Source: Trichuris trichiura
Taxonomy: Eukaryota; Nematoda; Enoplea; Trichinellida; Trichuridae
Length of the DNA stretch: 64,000 bases
Assembly (NCBI GenBank): GCA_037903355.1
Contig: JBAJFE010000014.1
Coordinates: 1,488,001 to 1,552,000 of the forward strand
Direction: 5' to 3'
Shown here: positions 23,001-35,254 of the stretch, piece by piece
How the letters are laid out: each line of letters begins with the position of its first letter
Numbering within the stretch: position 1 is the stretch's first letter
Program-made: the position numbers and the translations under genes
The notes under the pieces: model-generated
Told to the model about the DNA's origin: nothing
The model's database searches: none
Seen by the model: the letters and a program-made list of their open reading frames with translations, nothing else

Positions 23001-26000
23001 GCAACTGTGAGGCGGGAAATTGGAAAGATAAGCGCTTCGCTGCGTCCAGCAAAGGCCCATCGACGTTCTGAAGAGCAGATTAGACGATAGGGAAAGAAAG
23101 TCGGTGAGATAATTGCTACCTCAGCAAGGATGGACTTCTTATCATTTTTCCAGCGCCCTTCTACGTGCCTTACGATCAAAAGGATCACCAATTGCCACAA
23201 GTGGCCATTGGCGTTGTCCACTTCCGTGCTTAATATCAAGTCGATCATTTCAACTAACTTCTTTAGCACCGCTATCCAACTGTCGCGTCGAATGATACTT
23301 TCGTAGTTGACGGAAGATAGCGAGACAAAAATGGAAACCACTGCGTTCTCCGCATTTTGCAAGGACTCGGCTAAGGTTGTCTAAATAACGGAAATTGGGT
23401 CAACAAAGGACAGCTTTTCGCATAGAAGCTATTCCGCACCGAAACAATGGCTGGTACTACGTTGGCCAATAGTTTGTCCAGTTGATTCACTACGGCGGCA
23501 ACTTCCTCGTCTCGGGGGATACTCTTCTTGGCGAAGAATTGACGAATAATAAAATCCACCGCGGATGGCTGAAAACTATGAATGTAGAAACGTTAAACTA
23601 CTATACCGACGTACGCCAACGAGACGGCCCCATTCTTGAAACAATTGCAGCAGTATTTCTTTGTATGCTGCCTTTTTGTCTTGGCAGAAAATATCGATTA
23701 AGACTTCAATGTCACATAACGGAAGTTCTAAACATCAGTAGATTGTAGTCTTAAAACGCAAGCGGACCTATTAGAAAAATTATGTGCAAATTAACCGTAA
23801 CTTTCAAAGTACGAATAAAAGAAAATATTTTATGACGCCTGCACTACGTTTTTCAGCACTCAGCCGGTTTGAACTTCATATAGTGATTTGAATACGTCAC
23901 CACAGGACAACTGAGGTACCCGCTTCAACTATCTACATTTGTCTTACAGAATACCGCCCCGAAAAGTGTCAGCCGAAACAAATTTTCGAACGTCAAAGAA
24001 CTGCATGTTTGCTGTAAAGGAAGCAAAGCATACACAATGGTACGGTGGATATTTTTCGCGCACTGGCAGACTTCATGCCATGTTCACATACGGTTTTTAT
24101 TCATAGCAAAGATTGAAAGTCAAAATATTGAGTAGTCAAATTTCTGAATGCAGTCGACCACTGCTATTCGCGGTCTGTCTGAGATAAAGAGTAGCGCCAT
24201 CTTTTATGGAATACTGATGCAAATTAGAACAGAGCGTTGCTACAGCGCGGTCGTGCAAAAAGGCTAGAATTGGCGCCATTTCCAGCAGCGACGCGCGACT
24301 ACATTAAAAATTTCGACTATTCGAAATTCTAATCCTCTGTACTTCGACTACTCGGTCTGTTTGATTTTTAATACTTCGACGATTCGGCGTTTTGACCGTT
24401 CAGTGTTATGACTATCAATATTTGGAGTTTCAGTGTTTCGATCATTCAGTCCTCTAACTTTTGACATTCTGATCATTCATTATTTCTACCATCCGGTGTT
24501 CTGATTTTCAGTCATATGGCCGCCGCCACAGAATATCTACAGTAAGGAATAGGCCATGTTGAAACGGTCGTTGAAGCAATTATTATCCAAAAACGCGTAC
24601 TACTTAAAAAGAAAACATTGCTTTGCAAGAATATGTATGTTCTTATTAACCTATTTCAAAAAGGCCAAGGGTCACTGATTCATTCATTGACATTTTTCAG
24701 TTCGGGTCTGTCAGGACCTCATCCTTAACGTAAAGTTAAAAATGAAGAGTAATAGGTCAATGGTCTAACAGGTTCCTAAGAGGAAAGCGTGAGCGAATTC
24801 AAACAAAGCTTCCAGCCAGAATCGCGAGTAAATTAGTGGGTTCAAAACTCTTTTCACTTTTGCTAAGCCTATCAGGGGTCATTTTGTGTTGACAAGGCAC
24901 CCATCTTTCACCCCGTTTGGCTTGACGTACAAATAATTTCATTACACAGTGGGAGGGAAACTCTCAGGAGCTCAACTGACATATGATTGTTTAGAAAAGT
25001 AAAGGTCAGAGCTCTTTTCAACCAACGGATTGAGTTTATACGTGAGACTTACGAGAGAATCTGTCTCTTACATCCGATAAACAGGAAGCGCTTTAACACA
25101 GAATTCAGGAGCGCAAGGATTGTTTAAACAAGTTGACAACACTAAAATTAAGTTAACTAAGTTTTGACAGATATCGAACATCGTCTAAGGTTAATCCCAA
25201 AAGCTGTGCAATACTCAATAAAGGCCTTGCACCAAAAGCTGGCTATTTTGCATAAAACAGCATGAAGATGTATGCAATGGCTGCGGAAAATTACACTTTT
25301 AAAATTCACAATTAAAGCAACTCATCTCTCGCATAGGAAATACAAACGTATTGTAACACCAATGGCAGGTTACTATTTTGAAAAGAAAGTTTATCCCCTT
25401 GATTTGAGAATCGAAACAGTCAAGCATAAAAATGATCACTGATAATTAAACGCATAGAAAAGGCTTTGTAATCAATCTTACCGTTAGCTTCCTGGAAAAT
25501 ACGTAACAACAGAAGTAAAGCAACTCTTAACAGCCCTTTCTGAGTAAACTCTGTATGGTGAAACCTAAACGAAATGCTTATTGGCGTGCTGTTACACTAA
25601 AGTATTGTAGCTTACAATCTTAACACCTCGAAGAGCTTCGATGTCAGTTCGACTGAAGGTTTTAAAACTTCATTCGAGTTAACCGCCTCTAACAGTATAA
25701 TGGCGTCATCAACATCCATTTTCGTGCTGCAAGAAGTTCTGGAAGCAAAAAACGACAGGATGCCGAGTGGAAAGAAACTGGAAAGCATTTCTCACTTGCG
25801 TCGCTTTTTCTTGCTTTCATCCGGCAGTGTTCCAAAAGCAAGCAGTACACTTTCCATAGCGGAAACAATGAAAGCAGGACTGACCGATAGCTAGTAATAA
25901 TATCCTCGTAAATAGAAAGAGGCCGAAGGCAACTCGCTAACCATGCTCAAAGCTAGCTTGGCTGTTTTTCCCGCTTCCTGCTTTGTTTGATTTTTACACA

Positions 26001-29000
26001 GCTCGATCATAGCGCTGAGTATTTGTTCTTGAACATTTCCTGTCAGTTTTGTAAAAAAGCTATTGGTCATCTGCAAAGCAAATTTTCTCCACATGCACTA
26101 TGTAATGGTGTCCGCACCAAAGCTGTTGCCCTCTCGCAAAGCGCTTGATGTCGGAAACAGGTTAGCAAAGCCTGCAGAGCGTCGCTCTGAGCCTTTACCA
26201 GGTCGGCTGTATCAATGCAGTAACGATTCAAAAAAGCATACAGTACATTTGAAGGGACTTCTTGTATGCCCGCAATGACAAGTTTCAGCAGTTGGTTAAA
26301 CAGAACAAATGCTCGCGTTGAGAACTTCTAAAAAGCGAAGCGAATAAACTAGTAAAGTTCAATACCATTGAGACAGAAAAACCTGGTTGTAAACTAAGTT
26401 GACCGAGTTCAGGAAATTCACCGCTAAAGTTGGAGTTCCCACAAACTGGCCATCAAAAAAGGAATTCAGTATATCGATTAAAGGTGTTACACCCTCATCG
26501 CCTCTTTCTGTCAGTTTGGGTAAAGCCTTAAAAAATACATACGCACGCTCGTAATACAAAAACGAATTTTGAGAATTACGTTGGCCATGTAGCACTCGTC
26601 CACAGCAATGGCACTTCGTACGGAAGTTAAGAAATCCAAAAGGGTGAAATAAGGACTTCGTTCCACAGCGGAACTGCAGAGCAACTGGGACCAAGTTGAC
26701 ACCAATTCGCTTGCCACTTCACGGACGTCGGCGAAAGATGAGCCAAACATCGAGACGGCTATGGGCACGGCTAATAACAAACAATTACCTGTTCAAAACG
26801 CTCTGCAGTGCGCTACCTGGACTTTTCGAAGAAGTAATTTTGACAACGGCGGATTCAGTTGACATACGAAGTTTATCCACAGCAAGCAGAAGAATAGGAG
26901 ACGCAACCTTATGCAAACTGGTTTTAAGCGTGGAAACGGCGGACAGTTTAAGATATTCTTCGACGTCTAATCTCAAAAGCTGTAAGAGAACCGTTTGAAC
27001 TTGCCAAGCAAAAACTTAACAAGCCTACCAACAACAGTTGAGAAATAAAACCTCCAAACGTCTGCGATACGCTTTGCTCTGCCAGAACGGTTAAACAAAG
27101 ATAAAGAGCAATTTCTGCGGCTTCTTTGCTTTTGTCATCCGTCCACCAAATGCTAGCTAAAAGCGTGAAGATGTTAATCGAAACGCAAAGCGATATGGAT
27201 TGCAACAGCATCAGAAGATGGCAACAAATATACTCGGTGAGTACTCAGTATGGTCGAAATCCGTCATACAAAAATCGCCCCACCAAAAAGATGTCACAGC
27301 AAACTTTTGCGGCACTAATATAATGGTATGAGGTCAGAGATCAAACGGAGAAAAATAAAAGGAATCAGAGGGGCAAAACAATGGCGGCCTGCAGTCACGT
27401 ACGCGCCAGTATTACCTTGCATATGCGCGCCGTCCCATTTTTGATTCAACAATTGCATGCCGAGAACAAAGAACAATTCGACGCAAACTTCTTGCGATGA
27501 GCAAGAGGAAACAATAGCAACGAGATCATCTGCTGTAGCTCTTTCCTTTTCGGGTATTTTAAAACAAATGTTTTCCAAAACGGACCAACTGGTATGAGCA
27601 ACGAAAGTCGTTTTGTGAAGAGGCAAAATTTTGCTGTAGGGAACTTCCAGATTCTTAACTACAAGTTCATGCCAACAATGGCCAATTGCCCAGCCAAGCC
27701 GATCCGCCTTTTTTGGGTCTTTGCAATTAGCCAGCGAGTGGGAAAGCACAAGAAGAAATAACGAATTGGCGAAACGCATTACGCGTTGGGATCGCACGCC
27801 GGCAAGAATTATTTCCAACTGAAAAACAATAACACACAAACGTTACGCGGACGACGGGACAAGAAGGTTCACCTTCTCTTCGAACTTCAGTTCCTCGTTG
27901 GACAAGAGCCAATCGCTCAGTGCACCGACAAGACGCTTATTGAGCGTGGTATAATCGTGCTTGGTTACATCTTCGACTGCAAAAAAAAAATACTTTTAGC
28001 GAAGACTGCCCGTTTCGTTCGACAACACAACATACCCACTTTTCTTAAATTTTCTATGCCCATAGCTTTAGCAAAGTTCGAATCGAAAATAACGAAAATA
28101 TTTTTATCGCTGTTAGACTTGTGGGCCCAAAGGCTGCTAAGGAGAAATGCCGCAAGGTCTACATAACTTCTGACCACACTTTCGTCAAAGATTGAAGCCA
28201 AAGATGCCAAACAGGCCCTTCCAAAGGGCATTATCGATTCTTCTCCTGCAAACTGGAGCATTAAACTCTCCAACGTTTGGATCAGCCTTTCCTTGGAGAA
28301 GACCTTCGTCAATGCCTGCTCGCAAATATCAATCGCTTACGAGGGAGCCTATGATGTCACTTCGTCGTACCTCGGTTTGCTTGAAGAATGTTTTCAATAC
28401 GTGCAAGTCATTACAGTTCAACCTTTCCAAAATTCCACGCTCTATAACTTCTACAGTAGATTCCTGCAACGAGCCCAAGTCGCCGTATTTCACTGAGAGT
28501 TTTAGTCAGGCGATAATACCGATACGTCAGGACTGTTCAACGTTGCAAAGCATTTTTCCAAAGCTAGCGTTCGAGTCTCACGGTTGGGATGATGTAGACA
28601 AACAAGCAATTCTTCGTAACTGTGCAACGTCTGGCAATCAAAAAAGTATGTGACTGTGAAGCAAGCACCATTAATGGCTAGTTGACGATAGAAAAGCAAT
28701 AATAGAAGGATGAATGTTAAAGTTGGAAAACGGTACCAAACTAAGATTGATATTCAAATTTTCAACCTTAGGGGCACCTACCTTCGGCATACCATGGTTA
28801 AACCACACCTGCAACTTCTTAATATGTCGAGAACACTTTTTGCTTTTCCGAAGATGTTCAAGTAAGGAATCGTACGACGTGGCGTAACTGCAAAACTCTT
28901 TGTGCAAAAGGCATCATAGAGAAGCGCAGACTAACCGACAGCACAGACTGCGAGCCACTTTGCCAAAGGCATGCTTATATCGTCGCCAGAGGGTCCTGTC

Positions 29001-32000
29001 CATCGTAAGAAGAGCCGCATATTTTTTGCTCAGTAACCTTTAGCAAAATTATACATCTCACAATATGAAAACGGTTTAGCTATTAAGAATACTCACAATA
29101 GCAGTGATGTAGCCGTCTCTGAAGAAAATGAAATCCTGCTTGTGCATTTTACCAAAAGGTCTTTGCAGCAAGCCAGCTCGCTACAAGACTTCACTTCCTC
29201 GATCGCGCAAACGATTAACGTTTTGAGAAACGCTAGCAGAAATTTATCAATGCACTTCTCCTGGCTTAGAGCCAATAGATTCTCAACGAAACCAGTGTTT
29301 TCCTCATTTTTCACCACTTTTTTGACTGTACTGAAAAGTTAACAATGTGAACGAGCCTGTATGCTCAAAGCAGTCACAAAATCAGACATAAATTATCCAA
29401 CAAATCAAAAATGCTGCCAAGGAAAACTACGATAACTCGTTATTCAACTCCAACTTCAAATCGAGAATACTAAAAAATAAACCAAGGAGCAAAACTACAG
29501 TATGAAGGGTGCAGCAGAAAACAGAGCGAATCAAATTATACAAAAATATCACTCGCGGGACAAGCAACGACAAGATCTTTGGGCTCAACGAATGGCTACA
29601 GACTCAAGCTATTGGGCTGTTTCATAAGTTCGTTCCGTTTTCTTTAGAAGTAAATTCTTTTTGCACGCAGTTGCTCTCATGCCAAGCAGTATATATTATT
29701 CAATACCTCTCGATGTTATCTGCAAGTTAGTACAGTTAAATTTTAATATCGCGCTCTTGAGAAGTTTCAGTTTAAATGGAAAGTTGGAGTGTCAGGTCGA
29801 CAAAAAGGAGCATCTCCGACACGTGCTGCTTTTCCTGTATAACGGAGGAATAAGTGCTGTCGCAGCGGCTGAAAAGATCCAGGCTTTCTACGGGGAAGAG
29901 GCCATCAGCGATCGAGCAGCTAGAAAGTGGTTCTCCCGCTTTAGGGAGGGAAATTTCGATCTGAGTGACAGTGCGAGGTCAGAGAGGCCAAGCGATTTTG
30001 ATGAAGAGAGACTGAACGCCCTCGTGCACGAAGATCCACGACAGTCAACACGCGAACTGGCTGAGAAGATTGGCTGCAGTCATGTGACTGTGAGCCGACA
30101 TTTGCTATCTATGGGAAAGGCACAGAAAATGGGATTATGGGTGCCACATCAGCTGAGTCGAGATGACAAAATTCGGCGCGTTTCTGCCGCAGGTTCTCTT
30201 CTCGCTCGATACCGTCAAGTCGTAACCCAACGTCGCCCATTCTTCATCCAGATCATCACAGGTGACGAGAAGTGGTGTCTGTTCGTCAACATGAAACAAA
30301 GAAAGGAGTGGCTGAGCCCCGGTAAGGATCCAACCCCGCGAGCGAAACCCAAATTGCACGAACGAAAGACTATGCTGTCCGTCTGGTGGGATTGTGAGAG
30401 TGTTATACATTTCGAATTGCTTCCAAAGAACCAGACTATCACCGCCACAATTTATGTGGAACAATTTTACGGCGTTTGGCGAGCGCAGTTCAGCAGAAAA
30501 GGCAAAAGAAGCAACATGACATCATGCTGCAGCACGACAATGCCCGATCGCACACAGCAATAATCACAAAAACAGCCATCCAAGAACTCGGATGGGAGGT
30601 GCTTCCTCATCCGGGTTATTTTCCTGACCTCGCTCCATCCGACTATCGCCATTTCCGTTCGCTCGCTGTCAATTTGCTCAGTGTTTCCTTCAATAATGAC
30701 GAAGACCTCCAAAAATGGCTCTCCGACTTCTTCTCCTCCAAACCCCCGCATTTCCACCGACGCAGGATAGAACAGCTGGCCAGTCGTTGGGAAGAAGTCG
30801 TGAATAGTGAACGGGAATACATTGTTGACTAAACAGTTTGTATTTTCGATGGAAAAAATTAAGTTAAAGTAGTCGAAAAAAGCGGAACGAACTTATGAAA
30901 CAACCCAATACTTCAAAAGCCGCTTATTGAATTGCCTTTCTGCGGCAGACTTAGATAAGAGAATTTATTACAACTAGTTCAACTGCTCTTCTGAAACGCT
31001 GCTTCTGCCTAATGATCTATCCTTGCGGTTGGAAACAAAACGTGAAAATGCATAACAATAAGAAATACTCTATCAAAACCGTCGCTATTCATGTTGGGAA
31101 ACTATTCTCACTGTATCGTACAGAACAGTGCTTCACAGGGAGACGACTGGTGGACGCTGCTGGGAGCCAAATGGGATTATCAGAATAGGGGCGCTAATAT
31201 TGCGGGGTCGGCGAATCGGGCAATAAAACAGACAAGAAAAAAAGTGGCGGAATATACATAGGCATGGACAAGTACGGCGGGTGACCAGAAAAAGCTGGCG
31301 GGAAAAAGATGAGCCGGGGATACGCCCCGAATCCCAATCCCGAAAGGTCAAAATCCCAATAGGTCGAAAATCTATTGCAAAGTTTGGCCTTGTGGCAGTT
31401 GTACGTTGATATCTTCCAGATAAGGAATATATCTGAGTAGAGACATTACCATACTTGTTCGAAGATAGTGATCTAAAAAATAAGAGTTCCACGAGGCCAA
31501 ACTTTAAAGTGCATTTTTGATCTATTCTCGATTTCAACCTGCTGGGATTTTGGCCCTTGAGGATTTCGACCGTCACCGGATCAAAAGGGGCTGGTGAACC
31601 TAGTATTCGGAATTTTGATCCTAACCCCTCTGACGGAATCTTCAACTTTGACTTTTCAGAAGCTTCCTTTTTTCAGTCCTTAACATAAGCTACTAATTAA
31701 TTAATAATTCCAAATACTCTCACGAAGGACTTATGATATCCATGTTTGATTTCCAGACAAAATTCATCATTTGTGCTAACCTTGCAGATAACTGTACAAT
31801 AACCTGAGTTTCAAATAATATGACAACCGTCGATATGCTGATAAATGCGCTTTCTGCATCCATAGTCTGCAAAAAGAGAACTTCTGTTAATAAAACGTGT
31901 GCAGAAAGGCGAATGTAAGGATACCTTCAAAATCTTCTGCGCAAGAACTTTGCTTACATTTTGCTCCAGTTCTACCTTGCATGCTAATCTGGCTATGATA

Positions 32001-33051
32001 CCGCATGAACAAATTTTGTAAGCGACTACTCCAGACCTGCGAACGAGCATACTTTAACGAGAGATGGTAGAAGGCTATTGTTACTTTAGTCCTTGCACCA
32101 AATATGGAAACAGGCTGTTCAGAAAGCTGTTTGTCAAAGACTCTGAGTACGCAATCGTTGTCCAGCACAAGGAAAGTTGAAATTTGAAAACCATCAACTG
32201 CGTAGGGGCACCATGGTTTCCAACAGACTATTAAAACCCTTTTTAAAACATCATGCTAGCGCTATGTCCCAAACAATCTACCTGTACCCAAAGGGACGCT
32301 GTGTCAAGTATGAAAGTCATCAAAGCCGGGTTCTTTTCACATTCCCTACACAGAACTTGACGTGTAATTACTTGTGCTGATCTCTGAAAAGGCAATAGCC
32401 ATTGCCACAAGCTATGCTCCGGTCGTATCTGAAGTAGTTTTAGAATTCTAGCAAATATGTTGCACTCATGGTAGTGTATAGCGCAACGTAAAACTGCGCC
32501 AACATTGTACTCGTGCACACGAAAGCTGAAATACAGGACGACATTAACGTGAACAGCGGAAGCAGAAAGTGCGAAGGGCGATACCCTCTAGCAAGCCATT
32601 CAATGGCCTTATGAGCGGACGAAAAAAGCAGATAAGGTGTTAATGCCACGAAGAACTCGCTAATCACATTATCAAGGCTAACGTTTTGATCTCGAGTTAA
32701 AAGAGCTCTTTCGACATCCAACGTGGACTGACTGAATAAGGTTGCCCGAAATTTTTCAAATACATAATCATTTTTAGTTAACTCTTCGAAGCCAACTACC
32801 GCTGAAAGAGAGAAGCTAATAGAATTCCACCTAACAAAGAAACGAACCTATAGCAAAAATCGTGTTTTTGCTCATTCCACCCGCATCTTCCGGTTCGAAC
32901 AGAAGTGAAGCTGCTTTATTGGTTTGCTTGTAAATTCTTGTTTCTGGCAAAGCCAAACGTTGCAACTGTCGACTAAGAAGTGAAGCTGCTTTATTGGTTT
33001 GCTTGTAAATTCTTGTTTCTGGCAAAGCCAAACGTTGCAACTGTCGACTAA
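20079..33051 (-). CDS. heatr1: HEATR1 / UTP10 / BAP28 homologue
   Basis: A large HEAT-repeat protein of the SSU processome (t-UTP), needed for Pol I transcription and early 18S rRNA processing in the nucleolus. The N-terminus (QLQRLALPETR, NKAASLLFEPEDAG, FAIG) and the next exons (YLLFSSAHKAIEWLARGY; WQWLLPFQRSAQ) follow human HEATR1 segment by segment. The C-terminus matches its conserved end (LSELMEDECEDVEQ ... GESLQKYF), stop TAG at 20079. Helical exons lie at ~20.1-23.7, 25.6-29.3 and 31.8-33.05 kb. Introns carry a mariner (29612-30908) and a foldback element. Exon 2 holds an exact in-frame 75-bp duplication (32902-33051). The initiator ATG exon upstream of 33051 was not found, and not all exon borders were resolved. 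Confidence 0.9.
20561..20597. repeat. CAA/TAA microsatellite
   Basis: Runs of CAA triplets followed by TAA triplets inside an intron of the HEATR1 homologue. Confidence 0.9.
23760..25600. other. long HEATR1 intron with degenerate repeats
   Basis: No exon is seen between the HEATR1 exon near 23.6 kb and the next upstream exon at ~25.6 kb. Within it, 24305-24510 shows loosely repeated units of the form TTCGAC-N-ATTCGGTGTT. Confidence 0.4.
24305..24510. repeat. degenerate ~20-bp tandem repeat
   Basis: Recurring variants such as TTCGACTATTCGAAATT, TTCGACTACTCGGTCTG, TTCGACGATTCGGCGTTT, TTGACCGTTCAGTGTT and TTTCGATCATTCAGT, spaced about 20-25 bp apart. It is an old tandem array. Confidence 0.5.
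29612..30908 (+). mobile_element. mariner transposon, inactive
   Basis: Inverted termini TTGGG(C/T)TGTTTCATAAGTTCG at 29612 and 30908, flanked by TA on both sides. The transposase has the paired N-terminal helix-turn-helix (KWFSRFREGNFDLSD), the first catalytic Asp in ITGDEKW, the second in LQHDNARSHTA, and the third in LAPSDYR, i.e. the D,D34D layout. A frameshift near 30470 splits it (first part ~29780-30470, second part ~30470-30832). It sits inside an intron of the HEATR1 homologue on the opposite strand. Several residues differ from active marineries, so it is a fossil. Confidence 0.92.
29780..30832 (+). pseudogene. mariner transposase, frameshifted
   Basis: SETMAR-like mariner transposase (HTH plus DDD catalytic domain). 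The frame breaks after EQFY near 30470 and continues in another frame through HDNARSH and SDYRHFRSL to the stop at 30830-30832. A catalytically complete protein cannot be made from this copy. Confidence 0.85.
31330..31565. repeat. foldback element, copy 1
   Basis: Inverted arms: 31342-31445 (AATCCCAATAGGTCGAAAAT ... AAAGTTTGGCCTTGTGGCAG) against 31485-31559 (GAGGCCAAACTTTAAAGTGC ... CTGGGATTTTGGCCC). Related to the element at 60289-60560. Non-coding; lies within a HEATR1 intron. Confidence 0.55.
32902..33051 (-). repeat. exact 75-bp tandem duplication in HEATR1 exon
   Basis: Two identical 75-bp units, 32902-32976 and 32977-33051. The unit is 25 codons, so the frame is kept. Each unit begins (minus strand) with TTAG|TCGACAG, so the presumed splice acceptor is duplicated with the coding sequence. 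Confidence 0.9.
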
Positions 33052-33059
33052 GCGTTCAT

Positions 33060-34680
33060 GATGTTGGTTGTTAATCTGCTTTAGCTTAAGATATCCGCCT
33101 ATAAAAGGGAAACATTCTTTTATGCAAAGGGGCGTAAAAAGATTTTACTAACATCACTTTACTACTGGTACTTTATCGGTAATTCAACAACCAATGGGAC
33201 TTCCGCAACTACGCGTTACTATAAAATTCAAGAATTCCTTTAAAGCCAAAACTCAAGTATGGTCAGCAATCAACTTTGCTTGCCGTGGTCAAATCAACAG
33301 CAGCCAAGTATGCCACTGCCAAAACAAAACAATTACCTATTTTCAAAGTTGTGAAAGATAAGCAATACGACTAACAGGACATTTATAACGAAAATTTGGA
33401 ATTCAACTGCTGTCGCCCTCCGTAACTGCTTAATCTGCGGCAAAAGACTAGTCATCATGAGCACAACTGCTTTTTTAGAAAACAAATAGCTGCGTATGTC
33501 CGTTATCCGAATCGGCAGAAAAGCGAACATATTTAAACAGCGTAAAAAGTTTACTACCATAAATTAGCATGGTGTTGTCATTAAAAGACGGGGCCTGAGA
33601 TGTTTCTTGTTTCAGCTTATGGACTAAGCACCAGTTAAAATTCTGTAACACGTAGGATACTGAAAACAATTCTTCCGTCAACCTTTGCTGTCAGAAATTA
33701 ACAATGGAATCTGTAATGAGCTTTTGTGAGCAAAGGACTCTGAAGGAATGTTATTGTATAACATTTGTGAAACAGAAAACGTTGAGAAGCTCGTGTTTTG
33801 TTACAAAGTCAAAGAAAAGTTCGGAACGGAACAAGTTTAAACGACGGCGTTGCACTGGATAACCACTTTTCGTCATGTACTCACGAACATCTTAAAAAAA
33901 GAAAGAGAATTTGACACAACGAACACATTTAAATAAACAACTTATTAAACATTGCAAGCACATTCGCACATTACCGAAAATGCGATTTTGGGTTCCACGT
34001 CCGTAAGCAAGCAACGTTACAGTACGAAACTATAATCAAGTTCAAGGACCACCCAGTTCTTACACTGTGTTAACTTTCTAACGATTTTATTAGGAAAAAT
34101 TGGAGGATTAGTGACGTAGTTGTAGCACTTACGAAAACTCTTTTGTGAATATTCAGGCTAAAATAGTTTCACATTGAACCGAATGGTGCTGCACCGCTGA
34201 AAGCATCCTTGTTAAAGGCAAAACGAAAATGACGCTTCCCCTGCTTGATGCACGTTTCATTCATACTTATTGGAACGGGCAGGTAGGGAACGTTTACCTG
34301 CTACCGTTTGACCACTGACCCTGGGTTTACTCTATCCTATGCAGCGATAACAAATAGGGTCCCATTATTTCTACCCTGATCCTGATTTTTCATTGCTTGC
34401 CTGCTGCCGACGGTTCATAGTGTTTGGTTTGCTGCTGTTATTCAGTTCCCTTGTTTTTGCTGCAGCTCTGTTGATCCATCTTCTTAGGTGCGTTTCCACT
34501 GCATTGCGGACGTCCCTGAAACTCTCCCAATTCATCATGGAGAAACCACGGAGGAAGTTCTCACGAAAAATTAAACCTAGCTCCTCTTAACGGGTGTGCG
34601 TATCAACATTATTCTACGGAAAAGCTTATTAAAGCACCAGTCCCACATAAGGGGCGTGCCAGCACTCACTCTGTCGTTTA
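33060..34680. other. region upstream of HEATR1, no confident gene
   Basis: Open frames on the minus strand at 33333-33681 include a hydrophobic segment (FVINVLLVVLLIF) but no recognisable family, and their splice relation is unclear. 34260-34600 may be PLE-derived because a hammerhead-like motif follows at 34687. Confidence 0.3.
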
Positions 34681-34686
34681 CCTGCG

Positions 34687-34730
34687 CTGAAGACAGGGAC
34701 GGGTAATCCCCGAAAGCTTCGCAATTAAAC
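34687..34730 (+). ncRNA. hammerhead-ribozyme-like motif
   Basis: CTGAAGAC, a stem II with GGGA/TCCC around a loop, then CGAAAGCTTCGCAATTAAAC. Box order matches the hammerhead core CUGANGA ... GAAA, and the 3' half repeats the sequence at 4801-4836. Probably a solo Penelope terminal-repeat fragment. Confidence 0.5.
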
Positions 34731-34799
34731 AATTGTTTGAACGGGTCGCTTTTCCGCAGAATAATGTTGAAAAATTAAACCATTTATTTACCGGCTACA

Positions 34800-35225
34800 A
34801 GGACAGACTGTACTACGTTCCCCCTTTTCGCAATGAGCGGTTATACCACGGAATATGAAAAAAATTTACCGCGGGCCTATCGTCTTACAATTTCAAGAAA
34901 GTGTTAGCATGCTTCTCTTCTATCCTACATGTGTCACTCAGAATTTAAGAACGGAAAGTAAAATTATTGCCTTTGTATACACATCACCGAGAAAAACAAC
35001 ACTCTAAAAATTAGGAAATGCGCAGCACAATGGTTGCGGGAATGAAGAATAATTAAGGCAGCAGTGTTTTAACTGCTATTCTAGCATGAACTTTAACAGT
35101 AAGCAGGTTCAGAGGCGCTCCTGCAATCGGCCGATGGCACTAGTTTTAACGTATGGACTTTTAAGTTAAAATTTTAAACTCATTTGGTAGTAAGAAAAGG
35201 TTTTTTCAGCCCACAGCCAAGAACG
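34800..35225. other. promoter-side flank of the tyrosine kinase
   Basis: No exon, RNA or repeat recognised. Confidence 0.3.
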
Positions 35226-35254
35226 TCCATGTGGCCGCTGTTGTTGCATTACAA

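Noticed and set aside
31133..31645. 170-codon minus-strand frame
   Set aside because: It spans the foldback element and has no family similarity or coding context.
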